11,517 bases of DNA, taken from assembly GCA_003451935.1 (NCBI GenBank), contig DMJA01000283.1:1-11517 (forward strand). Reading direction: 5' to 3'. The position numbers were made by a program, and so were the translations under genes. This DNA comes from Verrucomicrobiota bacterium. Its GTDB lineage: Bacteria > Verrucomicrobiota > Kiritimatiellia > CAIQIC01 > Lenti-01. Below, in pieces: positions 1 to 6,102 of the stretch (within the stretch, counting starts at the first letter, position 1; the number at the start of each line of letters is the position of its first letter). The notes beneath the pieces are model-generated. The model made no database searches, was not told the DNA's origin, and saw only the letters and a list, made by a program, of their open reading frames with translations.

Positions 1-58
1 GCAGGTCGCCCGCGATGCGCCGGGCGATGGCTTCAATGTCTTGGTCGGTCAATTTCAT
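1..58 (-). CDS. N-terminus of a microcompartment cargo enzyme, probably CoA-acylating aldehyde dehydrogenase (partial)
   Basis: Only the first 19 codons are in the window; the gene runs off the left edge. The ATG at 58-56 is preceded by GGGAG five bases upstream, a good ribosome binding site. The visible peptide (MKLTDQDIEAIARRIAGDL) is a short amphipathic helix with hydrophobic residues at 3, 8, 11, 12, 15 and 19. This is typical of the N-terminal encapsulation peptides that bring cargo to BMC shells. In BMC operons such peptides occur on PduP/EutE-type aldehyde dehydrogenases and on PduL phosphotransacylases. An aldehyde dehydrogenase is favoured because the aldolase in this operon would release acetaldehyde, but PduL or another cargo cannot be excluded. 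The gene is 65 bases downstream of the BMC-P gene and on the same strand, so it probably shares the operon. That a gene starts here is fairly sure; its identity is inference from context. Confidence 0.6.
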   Translation of the reverse strand, partial: MKLTDQDIEAIARRIAGDL

Positions 59-91
59 AGCGTCTCCCGCGAATGGAAGGATTTCGTTTGC

Positions 92-112
92 GGACGCCGC
101 GGCGCGGCGTCC
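92..112. repeat. Perfect GC-rich palindrome between shell gene and cargo gene
   Basis: Nine bases (GGACGCCGC, 92-100) are followed by a three-base loop and their exact reverse complement (104-112). The palindrome lies in the 65-base gap between the BMC-P stop and the next start. No T-run follows on either strand, so it is not a standard intrinsic terminator. It could be a REP-like intergenic repeat or an RNA stem that separates the shell and enzyme parts of the transcript. Only one copy is in the window. Confidence 0.5.
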
Positions 113-123
113 CTACCTAGAAA

Positions 124-411
124 TCATTTGGTGTACTTGGTCTCGCCGTTGACTTCCCACGTATCGACGATGGCCATGATGACGTTGTCGACCGGCTTCT
201 TGTCGGTCATGGAGGTCTGGCGGGCGGAAGAGCCAGCCGCGGTGAGGACCATTTCGCCCGGGCCGGCGCCCATGGCGTCGGCGGCGACGACGAACGAGGA
301 GGTTTCCTTGCCGTCGGTGTCCACGAGACGGACGAGGAGGAAGCGGATCCCGTCCAGGACGGGTTCCTTGCGGGTGGAAACGACGGTGCCGACGACTTTG
401 CCGAGATTCAT
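124..411 (-). CDS. BMC-P pentameric shell protein (EutN/CcmL family)
   Basis: This 95-residue protein belongs to the EutN/CcmL family, whose pentamers cap the twelve vertices of a microcompartment shell. The family signs are the opening MNLGKVVGTVVSTRKEP, the central 'GAGPGEMVL' loop, the 'GSSARQT' motif at about residues 60-66, and 'PVDNVIMAIVD' near the C-terminus. The length is normal for the family. The ATG has GGAGG five bases upstream. From memory, it looks close to the pentamers of the Haliangium ochraceum shell. Such loci usually carry two or three BMC-P paralogs, so more may lie left of the window. It is 86 bases downstream of the BMC-H gene, with a strong hairpin in the gap that may lower its expression, which would suit a subunit needed in few copies. 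The stop codon is TGA. Confidence 0.95.
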   Translation of the reverse strand: MNLGKVVGTVVSTRKEPVLDGIRFLLVRLVDTDGKETSSFVVAADAMGAGPGEMVLTAAGSSARQTSMTDKKPVDNVIMAIVDTWEVNGETKYTK

Positions 412-451
412 GCTGCCTCCGGGAAAACGATCACATAAAAAGGGGTTGGCG

Positions 452-479
452 GAAGCCGCCGGCGCGAACCGGCGGCTTC
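452..479 (-). terminator. Strong stem-loop between BMC-H and BMC-P genes (attenuator or partial terminator)
   Basis: An 11-base-pair perfect stem (GAAGCCGCCGG, 452-462, paired with 469-479) encloses a six-base loop that reads UUCGCG on the minus-strand RNA. Five T's follow at minus-strand positions 441-437, about ten bases after the stem. This is further than in a classical terminator, so full termination is unlikely. The more natural reading is partial termination or protection of the 3' end of the upstream BMC-H message. It sits where expression would have to fall from the abundant hexamer to the rare pentamer. Confidence 0.45.
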
Positions 480-497
480 TGCCGATGAAGAGACGCC

Positions 498-794
498 TTA
501 CTTGGCGCCCTTGGCGGGATGGCGGCCCAGCGGGAGCGTCGCATCCACGTTGGCGTGGGGGCGGGCGATCACGTGGACGGCGACCACTTCGCCGACGCGG
601 CCGGCGGCGATCTGCCCGGCGTCGCAGGCGGCCTTGACGGCGGCGACGTCGCCGCGGACGATCACGCAGGTGAAGCCTCCGCCCGTCTTCTCGTAGCTGA
701 CCAGTTCGACCTTGGCGGCCTTGACCATCGCATCCGCAGCTTCCACCGTAGCGGGGAAGGAACGGGTTTCAATCATTCCCAATGCATCTGCCAT
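498..794 (-). CDS. BMC-H hexameric shell protein (PduA/CcmK type)
   Basis: This 98-residue single-BMC-domain protein forms the hexagonal tiles that make up most shell facets. It opens with MADALGMIETRSFPA and carries the 'AADAMVKAAKVEL' helix. The pore loop KTGGGF (residues 36-41) is followed by 'VIVRGDVAAVKAA' and 'VGEVVAVHVIARPH'. The pore triplet is Gly-Gly-Gly instead of the Gly-Ser-Gly of PduA; from memory the Haliangium ochraceum hexamer has the same, so it fits this shell type. Length and domain are complete. AGAGG stands eight bases before the ATG, and the gene begins 44 bases after the BMC-T stop. It is the only BMC-H in the window, which suggests one main facet protein. Confidence 0.96.
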   Translation of the reverse strand: MADALGMIETRSFPATVEAADAMVKAAKVELVSYEKTGGGFTCVIVRGDVAAVKAACDAGQIAAGRVGEVVAVHVIARPHANVDATLPLGRHPAKGAK

Positions 795-838
795 TTTCGT
801 ACCTCTTGTTGTTTGTGTTTTCTTTTAAATGCGGGGGG

Positions 839-1462
839 TTACTTGCCTTCGGTGCGTCCGGTGACGGCCTCGATCGCGGCCTCGGCGGCGCGGTAGGCGA
901 CATCGATGTCGCGTTCCTCGCCTCCGAGCCAGATGCGGCCGAAGCTGCCGAAGGTGATGACCTCCAGCACGTTGATGTTGGCGGCCTTTTCGGCCTCGTT
1001 CGCGGCGAGGGCGGCATAGCCGGCGGGGGCGACCTCCATGATGAAGAGGGACTGCCCGCGCGTGATCATGTTGCCGTGGCGCATGCGGTTGATCAGCATC
1101 GTCTGGTGGTCATCGATGTTGCGGATGACCTGGGACGAGTAGACCTTGGGCTTGATGCGCTGGTCCTCGGTGAGATCGAGGTCCTTCAGGATGGCGGCGC
1201 CGGCCTGGCGGACGTCGGCCTGGGAGTCCGAGTGGATCTCGAGCATGCCATAGAGGCGCTCGACGATCTGCATGCCCGGGGTGACGCGCGTGGACTTGAG
1301 GGCCACGTCGGTGACCTGGTTGATCGCGATGCCCGGGGAAATTTCCACGAACAGGGCGGCCTGCTCGGCGACGGGCAGGTAGCCGCGGGCCACGGTCGCC
1401 AAGAACGAGGCGAACTGCGGCTGCAGGCTGTCGATGAATACGTAGGTTCTGAGTTCTGCCAT
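839..1462 (-). CDS. BMC-T tandem-domain shell trimer, CsoS1D-like double-stacking type
   Basis: This 207-residue protein has two fused, circularly permuted BMC domains (about residues 1-100 and 101-207). It matches CsoS1D and its metabolosome relatives in the opening LRTYVFIDSLQPQ, in 'VEISPGIAINQVTDVALK' (39-56), in VERLYG (67-72), and in 'AANEAEKAANI' and 'FGSFGRIWL' in the second half. In CsoS1D a neighbouring Glu-Arg pair gates the large central pore; here that pair is Glu68-Arg69. Such trimers stack face to face and are proposed to act as an airlock for larger metabolites. The start at 1462 is chosen because AAAGGAG lies six bases upstream and the conserved LRTY follows directly; the open frame extends further upstream without family similarity. 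The ribosome binding site overlaps the stop of the preceding gene (gap 11 bases), pointing to translational coupling. Confidence 0.95.
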   Translation of the reverse strand: MAELRTYVFIDSLQPQFASFLATVARGYLPVAEQAALFVEISPGIAINQVTDVALKSTRVTPGMQIVERLYGMLEIHSDSQADVRQAGAAILKDLDLTEDQRIKPKVYSSQVIRNIDDHQTMLINRMRHGNMITRGQSLFIMEVAPAGYAALAANEAEKAANINVLEVITFGSFGRIWLGGEERDIDVAYRAAEAAIEAVTGRTEGK

Positions 1463-1473
1463 GGGGGCTCCTT

Positions 1474-2754
1474 TTATTTTCCGCCGGTGGCGGCTGCGGC
1501 TTCTTCCATCATTTTCACACTGTTGGACGATCCCACGCGGGTCGCTCCGTTGCGGATCATCAGCATCGCGTCGGCATAGGTGCGGACGCCGCCGGAGGCC
1601 TTCACGCCGAGGCGCCTGGGGGCGACGGTGCGGGCCATGAGGGCGATGTCCTCGGCCGTGGCGCCGCCCTTGTTGAAGCCCGTGGAGGTCTTCACGTAGT
1701 CGGCGCGGGCGCGCATGGACGCCTCGCAGGCCTTGACGATCTCGTCCTTGGTCAGCAGGCACGTCTCCAGGATCACCTTGAGGAGGGCGCCGCCATCCTT
1801 GCAGGATTCAGCCACGGTGCGGATATCCTTCATGACGGCGTCCCAGTTGCCGGACTTCACGAGGCCGACATTGATGACCATGTCGATTTCCTTGGCGCCC
1901 TCGCGGATGGCGCGGCGGGCTTCCAGGGCCTTGATCTCCGGCGTGCCGGCGCCCAGGGGGAAGCCGACGACGGCGCAGACCTTGACGGACGAGCCGCGCA
2001 GGATCTGGGCGACGTAGCGCACCCACGAGGAGTTGACGCAGCAACTGAAGAAGTTGTGCTTGAGGGCTTCCTCGCACAGCTTCTTGACCTCGTCCTGCGT
2101 GGCCTCCGGCTTGAGGATGGTGTGGTCGATCATGCGGGCCAGCTGGGCGGGCGGGAGGTTGGCCATGTTGGCGGTTCCGGACGCCGGGGCGGCTCCGCCG
2201 CCGACGATCTGCTTGACGCGCTCGGCGATGCGCGCGACATCTTGGGGGGACAAGTCCAATTTCATCTCCTTAATGGCCGCCATGACGGGGGTGCCCGCGC
2301 GGCCGCTTTCGAGGTCCTGGATCATCTGGACGCGCCGAAGGTGCCTCTCTTCGGTGCAGTCGGTGGCGATAAAGACATCTGCGATGGCTTTCGCCTGTTC
2401 GAAATTCGTCTGTCCGGAGCCGAGGGTCAGGACATTGGCGCCATTGTGCTGGCGGGAATTCTTGGCCAGCGCTTCGTTGTAGCACCCCGCCGCCCGCACC
2501 CCGGGAATCTTGTTGGCGGCCATGGCCGAGCCGATGCCGGCGCCATCCACCATGATGCCGAGGTCGCAGCGCCCCGCCGCCACGGCCCGCGCCACGGCGG
2601 CGGCGAAAACGGGATAATCGACCGCTTCCTTGGAATTCGTGCCGACGTCGGTGACATTGTGCCCCTGGCTTTTGAGCCAGCCGGCCAACTGTTCCTTCAA
2701 TTCATATCCCCCGTGGTCGGAGCCCACGGCGATTCTGCAGCGACGATTCGACAT
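1474..2754 (-). CDS. rpiB-deoC: Fusion of RpiB-like sugar-phosphate isomerase domain and deoxyribose-phosphate aldolase (DERA)
   Basis: The protein has 426 residues. Residues 1-150 are an RpiB/LacAB domain: GSDHGGYELK at 11-20, VDYP at 45-48, AANKIPGVRAA at 79-89, His103 in QHNGAN, and phosphate-binding Arg140-Arg141. The usual catalytic Cys of the ICGTGIG motif is Asp70 (VDGAGIG). Residues 198-420 are class I DERA: Asp291 in EIDMVINVG, the Schiff-base Lys355 in DYVKTSTGF and Lys385 in GVKASGG are all present. DERA cleaves 2-deoxyribose-5-phosphate to glyceraldehyde-3-phosphate and acetaldehyde. The linker (about 163-195) holds an amphipathic helix, residues 168-184, resembling an encapsulation peptide. 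The ATG at 2754 is preferred over a TTG at 2814 because the isomerase fold begins directly after it, although no clear ribosome binding site precedes it. This is the first gene of the BMC operon and the likely signature enzyme. The aldolase call is very sure; isomerase activity is doubtful. Confidence 0.93.
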   Translation of the reverse strand: MSNRRCRIAVGSDHGGYELKEQLAGWLKSQGHNVTDVGTNSKEAVDYPVFAAAVARAVAAGRCDLGIMVDGAGIGSAMAANKIPGVRAAGCYNEALAKNSRQHNGANVLTLGSGQTNFEQAKAIADVFIATDCTEERHLRRVQMIQDLESGRAGTPVMAAIKEMKLDLSPQDVARIAERVKQIVGGGAAPASGTANMANLPPAQLARMIDHTILKPEATQDEVKKLCEEALKHNFFSCCVNSSWVRYVAQILRGSSVKVCAVVGFPLGAGTPEIKALEARRAIREGAKEIDMVINVGLVKSGNWDAVMKDIRTVAESCKDGGALLKVILETCLLTKDEIVKACEASMRARADYVKTSTGFNKGGATAEDIALMARTVAPRRLGVKASGGVRTYADAMLMIRNGATRVGSSNSVKMMEEAAAATGGK

Positions 2755-2766
2755 ATGCGGGACATG

Positions 2767-2835
2767 ATTATCGCACGGCGGGGAGAGGGCAAGCCTTATC
2801 TTCAGGTTTTTCAAAAAAGCGTTAAACCGTTTTCA
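2767..2835 (-). promoter_or_regulatory. Putative control region of the BMC operon: LacI/CcpA-like operator and -10-like box
   Basis: The 124-base gap 2755-2878 is clearly more AT-rich than its surroundings. On the minus strand TGAAAACGGTTTAA (2835-2822) is a near-palindrome around a central CG. It fits the general LacI/GalR-family operator form, with outer T/A and inner AA..CG..TT. GATAAT (2772-2767) matches five of six bases of a sigma-70 -10 box and lies only 12 bases before the ATG at 2754. That would give a very short or absent leader, which agrees with the lack of a ribosome binding site. I see no convincing -35 at the right distance. A sugar-responsive repressor would suit this pathway, but none is in the window. 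Confidence 0.3.
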
Positions 2836-2878
2836 CAAAACCTAAAATTTAGGCGTTGGCCGGCGCCCGGCCCCGGGC
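2836..2878 (-). terminator. Weak terminator-like elements after the acyltransferase fusion gene
   Basis: Immediately past the TAG stop at 2881-2879 are a GC-rich inverted repeat (GCCCG/CGGGC, 2865-2878) and then the AT palindrome CCTAAATTTTAGG (2853-2841 on the minus strand), followed by TTTTG. Either could end transcription of the upstream unit, but neither has the strong stem plus U-tract seen at 6143-6178. Some read-through into the BMC operon is possible. Confidence 0.35.
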
Positions 2879-5404
2879 CTAGTCCAACAGATTGCGGGCG
2901 ATGGCTTCCCGGGTGGCGTCGGCGAGGCGGGGTTCGCTGGTGCGGTCGGCGTCGGGCATGGGGGGGAGGAAGCGGACGGTGATGCGGGTGAAAAGGCGAG
3001 GGAAGCGCTTGCCGCGCGGAAGGGCGCGGAAGGCGCCGCTGATCGCGACGGGAATGACGGGCGCATCCAGCTCGAGAGCGAGGGCGGCGAAGGTGGACTT
3101 GAAGTCGCCGATTTGGCCGTCGGTGGAACGGGTGCCCTCGGGGAAGATGATGAGGTTGCCGCCTTCGCGGAGGGCCTGGGCCATCATCTGGAGGGAAATC
3201 TGCACGTCGCGGCCGACTTCGACGATGATGACGTTGCAGTTCCGGGCGAGCCATTCGAACATGGCATTCCGGACATGCTTGCGCTTGGCGTAGTAGAAGG
3301 TGCGGCGCAGGAAGCCGTTCTTCAGGAACATCGAGACGAACAGCCCGTCGATGTAGGATTGATGGTTCGCGACGAGGATGCAGGTGCCCTTTTCGGGCAG
3401 GTTCTCCCGGCCTTCGACGCGGATGCGGAAGGCGAGGCGCAGGGCCAGGCCAAACAGGTTCTTGAGGAAGGGATGGATCCAGCCGGAGTGCGGGAGCTGG
3501 AGGGGTTTGTCCGGGCGGGATTTCAGGAGGGTGTCCCAGCTACCGGCGCGTTCGCGGAAGAACAAGCGGTTTTCATCGGCGTGCTTGGCGAGGGCGAGGA
3601 CGGTGGGGAATTCCTGGAAGACGGATTCCGGAAGCTTGACGCCAAAGGTCTTTTCGATGAAGACGAGGACGGACAGGCGCGCAAGCGAGTCGAGCGCGAG
3701 GTCCATTTCCCAATGGGCGGCGGGGGCGACGCGCAGGCATTCCAGTTCGGAGCGCAGGAAGCGGTCAAAGGCGGCATACGCCTCGCCGAGGTTCTCGGGC
3801 TTGGGCGTCGGGACGGAATCGCCGCTGAAGGTGCCGACGGCCAGGCGGGCGAGCTCGTGGCGTTTGAGCTTGCCGAGGCGGGTCTTGGGGAGTTCGCCGG
3901 AGACGATGGTGAGCTGGGTGATCTTCTTGGCGGGCGAGGCAACGCGGTTGTAGGGCTCGAGGAGGTTCCATCGGAAATGCTCGGCCTGCTGGGCGGGGAC
4001 GCCGTCGAGGAAGCCGGCGGCGGGCACGATCAAGGCATGGAGCAAGTCGTCGCGCAGGGTGACGGCAACTTCCTTGATGTCGGGGGAAAGGCCGGCGAGC
4101 TTATCCTCCAACTCGGCCGGATTGACCTTCTTGCCATTGGGCAGGACGATGATCTCCTTCTTGCGGCCGGTGATGAACAGGTAGTCGTCGCTGTCGAGAT
4201 AGCCGAGGTCGCCGGTGTGGAGCCAGCCGTCCTGGATGGCTTCGGCGGTGGCCTCGGGATTTCTCCAATATCCGGCGAAGACATGGGGACCGCGCGCGAG
4301 AACTTCGCCATCTTCGATGCGTACCGAATCGGGCAGGCAGGGATTGCCGCAGGAGCCGAGACGGACGGCGCCGGGGCGGGGGAAAGTGATCATCGGGGCG
4401 CACTCGGTCATGCCATAGCCTTCGAGCACCTCGAAGCCGCAGATGGCGAGGTCGCGGGCCACCTCGCGATCGAGGGGTGCTCCACCGGATACCATCTGGC
4501 GGAGCTCCCCGCCGAATTTTTTCTGGACGGGCAAGAGCAGGCGGCGGGAAACGGACAGGCGGCCGATGGCGGCGGAGAGGCGATAGAGCAGGCGGCCGAC
4601 GGGGGAATGGAACAGCTTTTCGATGATCGCCTTGCGGAAGAGCGCATAGAGGCGGGGAACGCCGATGAGGATGGTGGCGCGGTGGCGTTTCATCGTGGCG
4701 ATCATCTCGGCGGGGTCGAGGGAATGGGCCATGACAATGGATCCGCCAGCGTAGAGAGGGCCGAGGATGCAGCCCATGAGCGGCAGGATGTGGTGGGCGG
4801 GCAGGAGCGCGAACGTGCGGCTTTCAGGCTTGAAGATCGGCACGCGGTCGCAGACGGACTCGAGATTGACGTGCAGATTGCAGAACGTAAGCATAACGCC
4901 CTTCGGCGCGCCGGTGGTGCCGGAGGTGAACAGAATGGCGGCCAAGGCGTCGGCCGGGCCGGACATCAGCGGGGTGTCGGCGATGGCCCCGGAGGGCATG
5001 GCGGGAAAATCTTCGGCGTCGAAGCAGATGATCCGCGGCGTGCCATTGGCGAGGGAGCGCAGGGCTTCTTCGACGACGGGCTGGGTCTTGGCGGAACAGA
5101 AAATGGCGACGGGCTCGGTTTGGCGGAGGATGTAGGCGGCTTCGTCGGCGGGACAGAAGGAGTCCACGGGAACGACGACGCACCGGTTGCGCCAGACGGA
5201 GAACAACGCGGAAACCCACTCGGGCCGGTTTTCGGAGAAAAGGACGACGCGTTCGCCCGGCGCTGAAAAATAGAGCGCGGCGAGCGCGGCGGAATGGGCC
5301 AGCAGGTCCGCGTAGGAAATTTCGGAATCCTTCCAATAGATGGCGGTCTTGGGCAGGGGGCGCAGGACGGTGAAGGCAGGGGGCGGGGCGTCGGGCGTAT
5401 TCAT
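2879..5404 (-). CDS. Acyl-AMP ligase / acyl carrier protein / PlsC acyltransferase fusion (Aas-like)
   Basis: This 841-residue protein has three domains in order. Residues 10-520 are an ANL-superfamily acyl-activating enzyme: P-loop FTSGTTGAPKG (159-169), EGYGMTE (328-334), HTGDLG (396-401), GRKKEII (413-419) and the A10 lysine Lys512 in LPKTRLGK. Residues 540-610 are an acyl carrier domain with the phosphopantetheine serine Ser573 in LALDSLARL. Residues 640-841 are a PlsC/LPLAT acyltransferase with HX4D (His681, Asp686 in NHQSYID) and FPEGTR (754-759). The likely job is to activate a free fatty acid with ATP, load it on the built-in carrier and pass it to lysophospholipid or lysophosphatidate at the inner membrane face. 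E. coli Aas does a similar job but has the reverse order and no carrier domain of its own. GGAG seven bases before the ATG lies 15 bases after the preceding gene's stop, so the two are co-transcribed. Substrate chain length cannot be read. The stop is TAG. Confidence 0.93.
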   Translation of the reverse strand: MNTPDAPPPAFTVLRPLPKTAIYWKDSEISYADLLAHSAALAALYFSAPGERVVLFSENRPEWVSALFSVWRNRCVVVPVDSFCPADEAAYILRQTEPVAIFCSAKTQPVVEEALRSLANGTPRIICFDAEDFPAMPSGAIADTPLMSGPADALAAILFTSGTTGAPKGVMLTFCNLHVNLESVCDRVPIFKPESRTFALLPAHHILPLMGCILGPLYAGGSIVMAHSLDPAEMIATMKRHRATILIGVPRLYALFRKAIIEKLFHSPVGRLLYRLSAAIGRLSVSRRLLLPVQKKFGGELRQMVSGGAPLDREVARDLAICGFEVLEGYGMTECAPMITFPRPGAVRLGSCGNPCLPDSVRIEDGEVLARGPHVFAGYWRNPEATAEAIQDGWLHTGDLGYLDSDDYLFITGRKKEIIVLPNGKKVNPAELEDKLAGLSPDIKEVAVTLRDDLLHALIVPAAGFLDGVPAQQAEHFRWNLLEPYNRVASPAKKITQLTIVSGELPKTRLGKLKRHELARLAVGTFSGDSVPTPKPENLGEAYAAFDRFLRSELECLRVAPAAHWEMDLALDSLARLSVLVFIEKTFGVKLPESVFQEFPTVLALAKHADENRLFFRERAGSWDTLLKSRPDKPLQLPHSGWIHPFLKNLFGLALRLAFRIRVEGRENLPEKGTCILVANHQSYIDGLFVSMFLKNGFLRRTFYYAKRKHVRNAMFEWLARNCNVIIVEVGRDVQISLQMMAQALREGGNLIIFPEGTRSTDGQIGDFKSTFAALALELDAPVIPVAISGAFRALPRGKRFPRLFTRITVRFLPPMPDADRTSEPRLADATREAIARNLLD

Positions 5405-5419
5405 GCGTCGTCTCCGGGG

Positions 5420-6094
5420 CTATCGCAGGAGGTTGAAGGTGAATTCGCCACTTCCCGTGTGGCGAATGTAGCGGCGGGGCAGATTGCTGAAGCGCTCGGG
5501 ATGCCACGAGTGGGACGTATGGCCGCCCTCCGTCCAGACCAGATGCGTGGACGCCAGATGCTGGCGCTCGAAGGTATCGCTTTCCGAAATCGTCTGGATG
5601 GAGACGGGCAGGACAATGCCGTCGGCGACGGACAAGACGCGCGCAGGGCGATTCGTGGGCAGGAAATCGGCGGGTGCGGTTCCGTAGAGAGCCAAGGAAT
5701 TGAAATCGTATTCTTCGCGGGCGATGAAGTTGGTGGCGACGCCGTTCCGGTCGGTGCGAATCACGCGCAGCGTCTGATCGGCCTGGAGGCTGCCGGCGAT
5801 GACGGTCTGCATGGGGCCATCCTGGATTCGAGCGCCGAGGCGCTCGACAGTGCCATCGGCGCGGAAAGACGCAGACAGCTCCTCGGAATAATGGTGCAGG
5901 GCGACAAAGACGGGCAGATCGGCGGTGAAGGAGGAGGAAACAGTCTTCAGGCCTGCGGATTGCACGATCTGGACGGTTTGGGTGGCCATCACGAAATCCT
6001 TGAACACGACCTCGTAGTGGATATCGACGGCGTCGGCGGCCGAGACGACCGTCGCCAGTCCGGAGAGGAATGCGCAAAGCAGAGTCGTTTTCAT
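5420..6094 (-). CDS. Exported protein of unknown function, beta-rich (DUF6134/DUF3108-like appearance)
   Basis: The protein has 224 residues. It opens with a typical Sec signal peptide: Lys2, a hydrophobic core over residues 4-17, and probable cleavage after VSA at 17-19. The only Cys (Cys7) lies inside the signal core, so it is not a lipoprotein. The mature part has no transmembrane helix and alternates short strands, with phrases such as YEVVFKDFVMATQTVQIV. It resembles the half-barrel periplasmic families filed as DUF6134 or DUF3108; I cannot confirm either. The start at 6094 is chosen over a TTG at 6136 because the signal peptide begins there. Its partner downstream is the acyl-ligase/PlsC fusion, 15 bases away, which suggests a role in envelope lipid handling. 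That role is inference from position only. The stop is TAG. Confidence 0.82.
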   Translation of the reverse strand: MKTTLLCAFLSGLATVVSAADAVDIHYEVVFKDFVMATQTVQIVQSAGLKTVSSSFTADLPVFVALHHYSEELSASFRADGTVERLGARIQDGPMQTVIAGSLQADQTLRVIRTDRNGVATNFIAREEYDFNSLALYGTAPADFLPTNRPARVLSVADGIVLPVSIQTISESDTFERQHLASTHLVWTEGGHTSHSWHPERFSNLPRRYIRHTGSGEFTFNLLR

Positions 6095-6102
6095 CGCCGG
6101 AA

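Noticed and set aside
1463..1762. N-terminal extension of the BMC-T frame upstream of 1462
   Set aside because: It overlaps the aldolase gene, is Arg/His-rich and shows no BMC similarity. The ATG at 1462 has a good ribosome binding site.
2755..2814. Upstream extension of the RpiB-DERA fusion to a TTG at 2814
   Set aside because: The extra 20 residues resemble no RpiB N-terminus, and the conserved fold starts directly after the ATG at 2754.
3113..5266. Long plus-strand open frame of 717 codons opposite the acyltransferase fusion
   Set aside because: It is a composition shadow. It is very rich in Gly, Ala, Glu and Asp, matches no family and lies wholly opposite a gene with all its active-site motifs.
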